Shown one piece after another: positions 35,076-47,130 of a stretch of DNA of 64,000 nucleotides. How positions within the stretch are numbered: the first letter of the stretch is position 1; the number at the start of each line of letters is the position of its first letter. The DNA is from Zhengitettix transpicula. Taxonomy: Eukaryota > Arthropoda > Insecta > Orthoptera > Tetrigidae. Under the pieces are notes generated by a model. The model saw only the letters and a list, made by a program, of their open reading frames with translations. It searched no databases and was not told where the DNA came from. The stretch spans positions 131,261,032 to 131,325,031 of the forward strand of contig CM073591.1 of NCBI GenBank assembly GCA_037074705.1, read 5' to 3'. The translations under genes were made by a program, and so were the position numbers.

Positions 35076-37790
35076 AGGAGATTGTTTTAGGTGCCACTAA
35101 AGTTTTGAAATATTTTGTGTTGTCTGACGCCATAGATCGCTGAAAAGGCGTAAGAAAATTGTTCAGCGACTAACCCATACTGCATTAAATTCTACGTCGA
35201 CATAGAATAACGATATATTTATAACTGACCAAATTACAAAGTTTCCAGCTATATCGTTCATATTAATTGATTAGAAACAATTCAAAACCACTACCCGGTT
35301 AGGAATAAGTCCTACTACGCATGATCTCGTAAATACCAGAGATTTTGCATCAATTTGTATTGTGACCAAGCCAAATATATTACAAGCAATACCAATCGTT
35401 AAAAATCTGTCCCCTTTCAGTAAAAATGGCTGAAACTTGCTGATGTGAGCAGACTGCAGCATAGGGAGACAAAGAACATGAGAAATGTTTTATATCATAC
35501 CACACAAACGCGTAACTTTTTTTCCTTAATAGAACAAAGAAATGAGGTAGACATCGTGCTGAGACTGAAAGGAAAGCTCAAGATTTCTAACGACAATTGT
35601 AATTTAACGTTTATTTACGTTTTAATAGAATTTTTAAACTTTTCCGGATTCCGAATATAGGAATGAAACTGTACATGAACGTGTAGAGTTCCGATTACAA
35701 TCCTAAATCGCTGAAGAGTACTTGAAGGCGCACATCACTCGTAATGCTGCCCCCCCTGGGCAAGCAGTAATTAATGGGTATATATCTCAAGACGTCCGAA
35801 CAGGGTTAAAACGGACTCGACAGGCAGGTGCGAATCTCACACCGCCGCAACCTGCCCAAGGAAAATAAAGGCAGGTGCTCGCAGGGTTTGGAAAACATCC
35901 GTCCAAGTGTGAAAGTCAGACATCATTTGCTTCACGGAAAGAGAAATTCCCCAACTTATTCAATCGATTATATTAATTTTTTAACGGAAATATCGGAGGA
36001 CATGCCTTGGGTGGAGCCAGGAGCCGTGTAATTCCAGAAAATTGTTTCCGTCGATCGAAAGTGAATAGTTATGTTCCCTCCTTCTTGAAAATATAACTCA
36101 AATGAATTGATTTCACTGGTTACTTGTGCTTTACCAAAATTTTAAGTAACAACGCATTAACAGACTCTCATGAAACGTTATGGTCTAACTCTCCCTGTTT
36201 CCTATATCAGACGCATAAAGTCAATGCATTGTTAAAAAGGCTGAATTCATAATTGAGATAATAATTGATAGAAACATTTATTTACCATTATGGAAGTACT
36301 TTATTTCTACCTAGAAAACGGGTTTAAACTCATTTTGAATGCGAAAGAAATTTTTTTTTAGCAATCAATCATAAACGATCTCCCTTTACATATATAACTA
36401 ACATTTTTATTTTCTCACTACTAGTAGTGATGTGTTTGTCGATCATTTGTTATTTTTATCGTCTAGAGAATCCTAATTAGTTAATTAATGTGTGATAATT
36501 CTAATATTAGAGCATTAAATGTAAAAAAAAATTAATAATAATTTAAACAAAATTTAGGGTGCCTTATTGTTAATAAAAATTGATTTGAATGTATTTTATT
36601 CTTTACATTTATTTAAATTAGACCCGCAATTGTTAATTGTTAAATATAAATGTTACGCAGCTTACCATAGTTCGCTACTGAAAAACATATTTCGACTACA
36701 ACCGTCAGAGAACGGAAATCATGGCTCTAAGTTAATATTTCTTATAATTCAGCAAATAAGAATATGCATACATTCAAAACTGTAATTCTGTTGAATTTAA
36801 TTTATATTTTAACGAGATTTAATTGAAATCTGTATTACATTTCTAATTTATCGTATAAAATTGACTAATTAGGAACTTTACTTGTTTACCTGAATAAGTC
36901 CCGAAATTGTGAAATATCTTTTTGGTTTAATTAATGAATAAATTTTTCTGACATATTGGCTGAATTGCTTATTAATTTATCTAATTCAAGATAATTGAAC
37001 GCATTGTTCTTTTTCATCGAAATTGAACAGTTCTTACTTGAAACTAGGTAAAACAAATAGTTAATCTGAGAAAGCCAGTATGCATTATTGTCGCACGTGC
37101 AGATTTATAAACTCGACAACTTCATATAAACTACAGAGTTTCACACTGCAAGTTGTCACGATCGAATCGAAATTTAAAAGTTACGAGAGCTATCGGATTA
37201 ATTATGAAAGAAAACGTGGTACTGTGATATTAAAAATCGTGTAATTATTAGTGGGCATAAATTTTGTAACGAATGTGCTAATTCTGATTGAACTGTTTGA
37301 GTATTTTCTAAGCCCAAACGCACGTGCTACGGCATTACTAATTACTACTTCCCACTGTCAAAATTGGCCAATAAATGGTCTGGTGTACTCAGTTTTAATT
37401 TAATGGTGCGATCACAACGAAAGCATGTTTCTCTTAAAAAAATAATAAATTCGTTAATCGGTTTGCAGAATTTGTTGAACATGTATCCTGTTGAAAGCAA
37501 TTGTGAAAATTGATTTAAATAATATGGATAATAAGATCGCAAAATAATTCTTACATTGATATGAATCCTGTGAAGTTATGTCAAATGTAGGAGTTGCGAT
37601 CATATGACAGTTTTATCCGTATATATTTCTAGGGAAACGAAGACAGAACGCTAAGTGTCGTATTAGTATTAATAGTCTTCCACTCGTAAATTACTGCAGA
37701 TTGTGTGATCTTGTTTGTGGACATACGTACACACTAACATAGATACCTACGATTGTACATACAATGTAATAAATCGAGTATTCAGGGAAA
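35076..37790. other. Intron, nothing recognised
   Basis: AT-rich. A small GC-richer patch at 35735-35900 has no identifiable content. No gene or clear repeat seen. Confidence 0.45.
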
Positions 37791-38070
37791 ACATTATTTT
37801 AATTGTTGAAACATGAATAGTCGGGTTTAAGGAGTTTTTGGCAGAGCGAGTGCGACCCCGTGACTGGGCTGCATCCGAAGAGGACGCCGAGCCAAAGCAA
37901 TTTGTAGAGACGCGCGTGATGTGGAGATGATTGGACGCGATAACAAGGTGGCGTCGCTGCCGCCGTGCAACAACCGCACAAGTCACCGCCGTCTCCATTG
38001 CTGAGACGGCGCCAGTCCGCAGCTGCTCCAAATAAACCATCAGCCTTGTACACTACAACGACGTGGCGTA
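37791..38070. promoter_or_regulatory. CpG-rich candidate regulatory block
   Basis: GC-rich island in AT-rich intron, with overlapping chance frames on the minus strand. No motif strong enough to name a regulator. Confidence 0.25.
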
Positions 38071-38690
38071 TAGTCTGATGTAAAAAAAAACACCTGCGTA
38101 ACTTTAATCGCTTGTTATAGTCTTTAAGACGCGACTGACAGCCTAAGGTCGCTGGTCATCTCAACTAACATTTGTTTCCAACATGGAAAGTTTAAATTCC
38201 TGACTGATACGTGTAGCTAATGAGTATTCCTTTCAATAGCTGGTGTTTCGTTAGCATTAAGTTCAAGTAAATATATTTTTACTGTGGCCAAGAAATAATC
38301 TGGTTTTGAGTTATTGAATGTGAATTTAGAACAAAGTGGTGAAAATTTGTTTGGTATATTTTTTATTATATGCAGGTGTTCAGAATATTTGTGAATACGC
38401 CAGGTATTACATGTTGACGAACACTGATTTTCCCTGTTTGGCGCCTCAAGACAGGTGGAAGAAAAACGGAACCAAAATAAAATGACCAAAAGGATCATTC
38501 TTCGGGGTGACGAACAAAAGCCCAACAACGCTTCGTTGGACAAAGCCCGTCAAGCCCACGGAACTTACACCAGGAGAGAAAAAAAAGTGGCACCTCCGTC
38601 GATCAACAGAAGCTGCAATACAAATGTTTCGTGAATAAATAATGGGCAAAGTTGAGGAGGAGATTTTATTAGTCGATAGCGTGGCCTGAA
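38071..38690. other. Intron, nothing recognised
   Basis: A 108-codon minus frame (38217-38543) has no family resemblance. No other feature. Confidence 0.4.
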
Positions 38691-39065
38691 GAAAGCGCTA
38701 CTGTGGCGAGAGGTTTTTCTAGACGGGCGCGGTTCTGGGAAGGACCCGGGTCTTTTTGTCCGGGTTGATGTATTGCTCTCTAATTAAGCATGTCGAGAGC
38801 CCAGTGGCTCCTCGGATCGAGTACCCTCACATGTAATGTAACGCATCCGCGGCGTTTTGTCTTCGCGCCGCTAAATCACGCCCGTTGATACCATCGAAAT
38901 ACCACGCTTTATTAATAGTGCTGAGAGCCACTCAAGTGATGAAAAACGACGGTCTTCTGAGGAAAAGTTTGACGGAGGCCTCTGGTGAAATATAGGCAAA
39001 GAGAAGGGGGCACGTCTCTGATAAGAATTTCGACGGGAAACAACTTCTCGGATATTATCTTCGTA
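38691..39065. promoter_or_regulatory. Candidate regulatory block with homeodomain site
   Basis: A GC-rich unique stretch with TAATTAAG (38781-38788), a homeodomain/NK-type core, and CpG-rich sequence to 38880. Confidence 0.3.
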
Positions 39066-40300
39066 ATACTGAAACTGTTTTACGGTCTGTATGATGAGTG
39101 TTCTTAACCACTGCGCGCCATCGTTAACCGCATTGAAATGTGGAGGTTTCTAAATATTTATTCTAGTATATTACATAAATACTAAACTGATCAACCCTTC
39201 CTTTACATTTCAAACCTTATACTTCAACACATTTTAATATCTGATGTGCATCACGTGGACGAGTAACTAGAACATTATCAATCTTATTAAAACAATTCTC
39301 TTCTTCGTGCAAAATGTGTTTAGTTACTTCAATAAGGGAAAATAATCGATCATTCTCGACAGCACGGAAAATCGAAGATTTTTCTATCATTCAATATCCT
39401 TCAGAGCTGAGTTTCTATAGAAAGCATTTCTTCTGTTCCTTGAATTGCTTCAATAAGTTTAAATATGGGATGTTCAATTTAGTTCTATTAAGTTCGGAGT
39501 TAATGTTTAACATCCGTGATATGGTTGAAATTTTAGAAATAATCCAATTAAATTAATGTGCCGTTACAATTTTACTACCACAGAATTTTATTTACGCATT
39601 TTATTATGTAAAGACATAAATATATTAGGATTTAAACAAAGAATTAGAACCAATGTGACTCTGTAAGTCATGGCGGAGTTATGATGTTACGCTTACGCTG
39701 CCGTTCTAGTATTCTTGAACAATATTCTCAAATACAACATCGACGAGTATTTGGGAATACAGACAATACTTACGTTAATTCCGCAATATATCAAGATTAT
39801 AGAAGGTATACCTGTACGCGAAGAAACATAGCTTAATAATTTATTATGCAATTTTCAAAGAATCGGTTTAAATTATGTAATAATCTAGAAATAAAATATT
39901 TCATCCAATCGAAAATTATTAAGAATGCTTTGAAATACATTCCTTGAAAGTAGTGAGTTGTCCCGTTTACACGACATTCAAATTTGGCGAGAGATAAATA
40001 GTTAAAATTGATCAGTTACGAAAAAAAAATTGTTTTCATAATAATCTTCGCCGTTTACGTAAATAATGTTGGGATATTGCGGCAGATTTAATTATTTTCT
40101 TAAAGTAGAGGCGAAAGAAACGAAACACACATCACAACTATTTATTTTGTTAATTTAGTTTCGATATTGTTTAAAACAGAATCAAAATGTTTTATTAGAA
40201 AGAAGGTGAGTAAATTATTACTCGATAAGGGCAAACTGGATGTTTTTCCACAGGATAGGGGACAAAATAGCTCACATTACGCCGAAGCACATTAACGTTT
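39066..40300. other. Intron, nothing recognised
   Basis: AT-rich; no feature seen. Confidence 0.5.
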
Positions 40301-40720
40301 AATGTCAAGTCGGCACTGTGTATAAATTTGAGTGTAACAGTTTAAGCGTACCAGCATAGCTGATGCGAATCCCGCATGGCGTTGGCAGGTATCGGGGATC
40401 GAATTCTGCCCCTGCAGAGACGAGGCCCTCCCGAATCGATAGCAGAGCGCGGGTGCGCATGCCAGCGCCATAGCTAATTATGGAGGACTTAGGCGCTTCT
40501 TGCCGCAAAGCGCCGCTGATGAGTTGGCTCCGTCTTCCACTCCTACGACATTTTTGAGAAACTTTGTCTGTTTGTAGACGGGGAGTCCCCTAGCGGTGTC
40601 TCCACGAGAAGGAAAGTTAATTTCCACACTCCTGGAGAGCCGTCACATAAACGGATTTCGCCTCCGATACTCGGAAATGTGACAAGTGAATCGAGAATCA
40701 CACCTGCAAAGGGAGAAAAA
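40301..40720. other. GC-richer block, possibly with a decayed tRNA-derived SINE
   Basis: On the minus strand TAGCTATGGCGC (about 40475) and then ATTCGATCCCCG (about 40395) could be A-box and B-box remnants, but spacing and sequence are poor. Otherwise CpG-rich unique DNA. Confidence 0.25.
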
Positions 40721-42695
40721 TTCCTACGTTCACACCTCGAAAAAAAATGCTAGTTGATATTTCTCTAACGGCGACACAACAAGAACGGATAAACACGTGT
40801 TATTGAGTTTCCAACTTTCAAATGTCTCTCGAGTGAATCGAAAATTTCATCAACGAGAAGCAGGGTTCCACACATAAGAACTGGATGAATTTTAGACAAC
40901 GAGGACAAATCTCGGAGGGTACATTTACAATTTGGTTGAAAATGGTGGATTAAATATTTCGCTAATATTGGGCGGATTGTTTTAAGAGAAAATATGGTAA
41001 GAAAATAGAAAATATATATTGCAAGAGAAAAATGGCATCAAGGAGGAAGGACTAAAATCAACCGACGATTCGCAATTGTAAAATAATGATTTATAATCTC
41101 CTGGTGAGCAAAAAGAGATTATGACAACTATTCGGTTACAAGAAAAGTGAATCTAAAACCCTGTCACTGCTCTCAAACCTCGATAGATTATCCAAATAAA
41201 TTCGCAAGCTACCATAAATAAATATGTGGAATACGTCTCGTATTATAAAAAAATATTATTATAAAGCTATTACTGCCAATTCTTTTTTCCCAAATAAATA
41301 TAATGATTCAAACCCTGTAATTACATTAAATGGGTCAAGTTATTTAATCGCGTCTCCATGTGAAGGCGAGTTCTTTAGGTTTAAGTTTAATGTTGGAAAT
41401 TTAGCAAGACCGGTCTTTTGATAGTCTGTAACGCAGATACAAATTTAAAAGTGTGACTGGAATAGGAACAACCTTTGGAGTTGGACATTCAGGTACAAAA
41501 GATTGAGAGGATTGGTTGAAGCAAGTTCGGTTAATAGTAATCAGTAACTAGTTTATTCTGAGAAACTTCGACTCAAAACCCATATTTGACATTAGAATTA
41601 ATATATGACGACAAATAACACACGGGAAACCAAAAATAAAGATTATTTCGCCTCAAGAAAAATGTTAATGTTACACATTTATTTTTAATAAGACAGCACA
41701 ATAATTCGAATTATTAAATAATCCAGTAGAACAAATTCAATTCTATTTCGATTTACAATAAAGTAATCAGTAAATTGTTTATTTTTTTAACTGAAGCAGT
41801 AATAAAAGTAACTTCCATTTATAGTAAAAAACATTTAATCGCCTTGAAATTACGGAAGCAAGTGATTAACATATATTTCTATTGAAAGTAGAAAATACTG
41901 CTAAAGCAATGGTTAAAATAAATATTTAGCTCGTAAATTATGTAAAACTAAGCTTACGCTTCGTAAACGAACTCGATTCTTCAATTCACTTACTGGTAAA
42001 CTCGTATTTTTTTAAAAATAAAAATAAAAAAGCGAAATCAGACAATAAAGCAAATAGTTCGGCATGAAACGGTCCTTTTGTTTAGCAATTCATCAATCAC
42101 ACTACATCAACTCAAATAAACTTTGTTCTCATGGCCTGTTGGGCAGAAATTTATTTCTAAAAAAACATAAGCAAATTACATCAAACTCCGGAGCGAATTT
42201 TGTTTGAATTTTCAGCTGATTGCCCCGGGGCCTGCGTTATTTATTTCTCATAACTCTACAGTATGTGCTCAGGTTTATGATATTCCCAAAACAAAATGGA
42301 TCATTTTGGACGAAACAATTTATAAATGTTTCTATGTAGAACCTCATTATGTTGAGGAAATTCATATGCACTCACGCTAATAATGTAAACAAATGATCTG
42401 AATCTTATTTGGAATTTTCGTTACTTAGTTTCTGAAATATGCTTAATTTATACACTTACGTGTTAATAAAGAAAAAAATTGACAAAATCAGATTCAAACT
42501 TACGTGGTAATATGAATTGTAATTTCATTAAAAATATATAGAAATGTTTCTGCTAGGATGAAGACTAATTTTAGTAAAAGAAGTAGCCAATTAACAGGAA
42601 ATATTATTTTTTAAGATAATAATAGTAATTAAAATTAGTCTTTAAAGATTAACTAGTAATTGTCGTCCTACAAATCTTCTAGATTTTTCTAGCCT
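40721..42695. other. Intron, nothing recognised
   Basis: Very AT-rich; no feature seen. Confidence 0.5.
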
Positions 42696-42699
42696 GAGT

Positions 42700-42925
42700 A
42701 AAGAGTGATAAAATAAGTAACACACAACGTTTCTCCAATTCTGGTTCCTTTCGTCAGGTGAAGAAAAATCGTAAGAGCTATGATTGCTGAGATTTTTTTT
42801 TTTAACCAATCGGTTTTATAATTGTTGTGTACGATTGCTGAATCACCTGATGCGAGCAACAAAGATTGCATAAACGTCGTGTGGTATTTATTTTTATCAC
42901 CTAAATTTGTCTGTTAATTGGCTAC
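42700..42925. repeat. Fold-back repeat with two hammerhead-like modules
   Basis: Divergent modules: minus 42729-42757 (CTGACGA-17 nt-GAAAC) and plus 42847-42875 (CTGATGC-17 nt-TAAAC, stem GCAA with TTGC). Both are followed by GTTGTGTG or GTCGTGTGG and a TATTT/ATCAC segment. Both arms keep the exact 29-nt spacing although the boxes have drifted. Confidence 0.7.
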
Positions 42926-43150
42926 ATCTTCACCTAATTAAATTTATTCAGTTCGTACAACTGGGCGTTAATGTGTCAATTGGCGTGGTCTTTTTAAGAA
43001 TAATTTGAGCAGACCTCACAAATTTCTTGCTCATACCAGCGAACAGAGGTCTGTATTCAATCCATGTGATTGTCAGAGAATTTCTAATTGAACGTGTTAA
43101 TATTGCTATCACGTAGGTTCTGAAGTCCTTCAATGGTGTTGATTCGTATA
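42926..43150. other. Intron, nothing recognised
   Basis: No feature seen. Confidence 0.5.
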
Positions 43151-43460
43151 ATTTTATATATCATTCAGCCAGGCGAGGTAGAAGGATCTGCGGCAGTTTT
43201 CCACATGGCTGCTGATATTAATCGTGTGACTGACCCTCCTCGCAGACAATGAGCTGCTAATCCCGATTGCTTTCGTCCACAGGGACCCCCAGTAATCCTC
43301 TTTTCCACACTCCGCAACTCACCCGAGCACGAAACTAATCGGACATTAGCAGGCCACGCCACACACATCACACAATTCTATTATTGTTTTTTTTCCCCGC
43401 GCGCGCGCCTTCCAAAACCAACAAAAAAGCAAACAACGCGTTTCACCAGTTCTAAAGAAT
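43151..43460. promoter_or_regulatory. Candidate regulatory block with paired TAATCC sites
   Basis: TAATCC occurs at 43258-43263 and 43293-43298 in the same orientation, with ATTAATCG at 43217-43224. TAATCC is the core for K50 homeodomains such as Otx/Orthodenticle, a known partner of Lim1 in head and anterior patterning. The stretch is GC-richer and unique. Confidence 0.35.
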
Positions 43461-45855
43461 CAGAGGAACAAGACAACGGCAGAGATTTGTTATTGGATTT
43501 GTTTGCTTTGCTAATGGAAGGTAAACAGGCAACTCAGCTCGGTAAAGATACAATTCAAGTCGTAAATATGACTTCATATATTTTAGTTTTGGCGCTGAAA
43601 TAGTGACCTCTTACAATGTTTGTGTTTTCGTGTGTTTTGTTTCAGCCTATGCACTGCCACTCAATTTGGGTTGTGTAGAGAAATAAATAAAATACCTGAA
43701 AATCATATTACCTGGAGTCAATACAAATGATTAACTCTTTAGTTTCAAAACATAATAACAGGGAAATATAAAATCAATTATGTTAGTAAGCACTCTACAC
43801 TTTGGGTCGAATTTTCCTCTAAATGCCGGATTCACTCTTTCTCTCCAGCATTCCTTTTACAATCATATAGATCAATTAACTACGGATATTGCCAGACGAT
43901 ATCACAAATTAGAGAAAAATTAATGCTGAGGCTAGTTTCGTTATTCGGAAAGCCGTTAACGTTTCCACTGAGTTCTGAAAATTTCACATTAATTTGTACA
44001 TCTTCTGCAAATAAATATCCATGACACACGGAGTTTCCCAGCCAAGTCTTTCGGATGCCAACAGCGGATGTGCAGGTCCAAAATAATGCTAACTTTTATC
44101 ACTGCAGCTAGCACGAGTTTATTTAACACCTCCTTTGATGGTTCTTGTTAACCCATAAAACTAGGAGACTGCTCACATAAAAAATGACGAGGGCTGCTAC
44201 TGCCAATCAGATTCACGCGTTAAAAATGGTCATCATTTAATGCGAAGATAAAGCGCAAATGCCTGTGAGGTATAAGATTTTTTCTTGTGCAGGACGCACA
44301 TTCCGATCTTCAAAAGGAAAAGTTCGCGCTTCCGTGGCAGTCCTGAAAATGAGACTTGCAATAATAAGTCTCGTGTAGCAACAAATAATATGTCTTGAAC
44401 ATTCAAGGAATGTACTTCATAATTGATCTGGCGCGACAATGGTCACAAACTACAAACTTATTTGAAAAAAGTAGGAAATATGACATTAGAAACTTCTAAT
44501 AGCCAATTATTTTTATCTATAAGACGTGTCTTGCATAAATTTATGCATTAAAGTGTATTTGGGTTGGCGTTCGGGTAAGCTCGGGATAGAACGGAAAGCA
44601 TACGCCAGTCTTGAATGTTTCTTTATAATAAATAGCTGTTTTGTACACTCAATTTCAGGCCTACGCAATGGAACGCGATTTATAGCTACAGAGTTGAGAA
44701 ACCACTTGATAGAAGCTCAAACACTTACTGAATCTAGTACTCGTTCCCAGAATTGCCTTAGCGCCTTCAGAGACTGTATTAACGTTCGTATTAAGGCGAA
44801 TACGGTTTTCGGTAAAGCAAGCAGTTATTGTGACAATAAACAAAATATATTTATAAGAAATTATATCTATAAAGAGGTTTCGTAAATTATGTCTTTGAAG
44901 TCGAGGCTTTGTGGTGGGTTTGATATTTTGTACCAATAATTTACATTACTTATGAGAAGATAAGCTTTATAGTCTAATATAAAACCGGCCAGTGAACCGA
45001 GGTTATAGAGAAGACGTGACCTTAGCAGAGTGCGTAAGTAACTCCAGACTTTGCGTGACGTCATTTCACACTCGTACATTTTTTGTAAAGCATATTAATA
45101 GACATTCGTTTTATATTTTTGTTTCTGAACCAGAATGATTCAGATAGAGGTCCACACAACATATTGAGTATTAATTTCAAGCAAAGGTGATATTTAAAGT
45201 GGTATGAATATTACGCATATGGGGAAATGTCTTGATGCAATTTTCCTGCGGTCCAAAAACGGAATTCGGATTCGCTGTGCTTGGAACAGATCAGCTTGAG
45301 TTTTTACAAAATGCATAGAAGAAAATTACAGATGCCAAAAAAATGCAACTGTATCAGATGGTTCTCATATGCAAACGCAGCGAAGAGACAATGACGTTAA
45401 TAAACTGAAATTACCGCAAAAAAACATGCATCAACATTCGCAAATTTTACCAATTTAACTTAGGTTATGTATTTCAAGAAAAGTATGACTATTAATCTAT
45501 GATCACAGCAGACGAGAAGACCGAGAAAAATTGAACACGAATGACGAAACAAATCGGTAGATAATCCTGACAGAAGCAACGAGTGCTGCTGCCGTCTGGA
45601 AATATTCTTAGTGATATTATCTAGTTCTACTTCTGAGTAGATCTACTATTTAAAATACAATTTTAAATATATTAATATTTAAACCGCAAGATTTTTATAA
45701 TCAGTCGCATTTATAAATTGAGATCCTTGCACCATTAGACGACATTGACAACAATCTAGATAAATAAATTGATAACAACATAAAGAAGTGAAGGTACAGC
45801 AGGCAGTATAATTTCGTGAAGATTTGGACGAAGCTAGAACATGAACAAATTGAAT
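43461..45855. other. Intron, nothing recognised
   Basis: AT-rich; overlapping frames of 68-119 codons on both strands at 44230-45080 show no family resemblance. Confidence 0.45.
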
Positions 45856-45862
45856 GTAAGAT

Positions 45863-45991
45863 GTTGGAAGAGTTCTCGGGTTTCCGACCAGGTGGCGTTG
45901 TAAATACGTTTCGTCGAAATTCTCGTGGACATCTTCCACGTGGAGTAGCGTGATGTTATTGCCTGTTTGGAAACCCGAGAACTCTTCCAAC
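45863..45991. repeat. Perfect 23-bp inverted repeat around an 83-bp loop
   Basis: Arms 45863-45885 and 45969-45991 are exact reverse complements (core AGAGTTCTCGGGTTTCC). The interior on the minus strand has GTGGAAGATGTC, then GACGAAACG, again a GAAAC-type end after a possible GTC/GAC stem. This could be a compact fold-back element related to the hammerhead-like family. Confidence 0.75.
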
Positions 45992-46084
45992 AATAAATTC
46001 ACCGGGGAAGCCTGAGAAAGTTATAGTGTATGTAAGTTACTGAAATTGAAATATAATACGTCTGTGTTAAAATATACTAATTAT

Positions 46085-46295
46085 ATAAATAAATAGCGAA
46101 ATAACAGAAAAAAATAAATGCTAAAAATACCACGCAACGTTTCTGCAAAGCTTGTTGTTTCCGTCAGGTGATTAAAATAAAGGGAGAGCTGTTAGAATGA
46201 TACACCGCGCAAACCAGGTGACGAGTTGACGAAAGCAACAAAGATTGCAGAGGCGTTGTATGGTACTTTTTTTCTGTTATTATTCTATTTAGTTA
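46085..46295. repeat. Fold-back repeat with two hammerhead-like modules
   Basis: Divergent modules: minus 46139-46167 (CTGACGG-17 nt-GAAAC, followed by GTTGCGTGGTATTT) and plus 46226-46254 (TTGACGA-17 nt-GAGGC, stem GCAA with TTGC, followed by GTTGTATGGTAC). The plus arm has lost the GAAAC box. Confidence 0.68.
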
Positions 46296-46720
46296 TCTAA
46301 TTTGTATGTAAGTTATAATGGCTAGGATGGAATTATAATACATAAATTCATTTACTTTGGTGTGCAATATTTTACCGGGTCATTATGGATTTCATAAATG
46401 ATTAATTGGGTAATTTCATTATTATAGTTTAATAAATGAAATATATATTGTCTTTATGTTTTTGCATTGATTACTATGACAATTTCAGAAAGCTTTGACA
46501 ATCAAAATGAACGGCCGTTTAGTAACTTAATTATATAAAATGCTTATTTTAATTGAGACTAAGCCTTGTTGTTTAAGTATTATTACGTGTTATAATCGAA
46601 TATCAGTCATAACAAATTTAAATATGTGATTAAAAAAATACCATTATCAATACAGAGGCGGATTTCATTGGTTAAATCAACTTAAAATTCCACGTTGATA
46701 TTTTGTGTGAGTATTCCATG
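46296..46720. other. Intron, nothing recognised
   Basis: AT-rich; no feature seen. Confidence 0.5.
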
Positions 46721-47130
46721 AATGCGGCAGCTTTCTGCTGTAAGCGTGTCTGGGTGAGTCTTGTCCTTGGTTGCCTTATCGCCGCAGGAAGCGGAGATCT
46801 GCTCAATTTGAAGAGGGCGCCACGGACAATTGTGTCTCGGCGCGTTGTGGCGCGGCGGCCGCCTTGAGTGGCGCTTCGCACCTAGTCAGCACTCAACAAA
46901 CATTGCAAGGCGGAACGGATCCACGCCGACGGATGTCTTGGAATATTTACCATTACACGCTACGGTTCACAATGGAAACAGAAGCATTATCGCGATGGAG
47001 GTGCTTCTGTTCTGTCTCTATACAGTTCTTCGTCCGCCTCCGTCTAGACGAATGGATTACATTCCGATCCCACTTCGCTTTCCAGATACACCGGATACTG
47101 GTAAATGGATATATTTCTGAGCTAATAACT
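46721..47130. promoter_or_regulatory. CpG-rich candidate regulatory block
   Basis: GC-rich island (46780-47060) with GCGCGGCGGCCGCC near 46850. Long overlapping frames (122 and 96 codons, plus) are expected from its composition and show no family resemblance. Confidence 0.3.
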
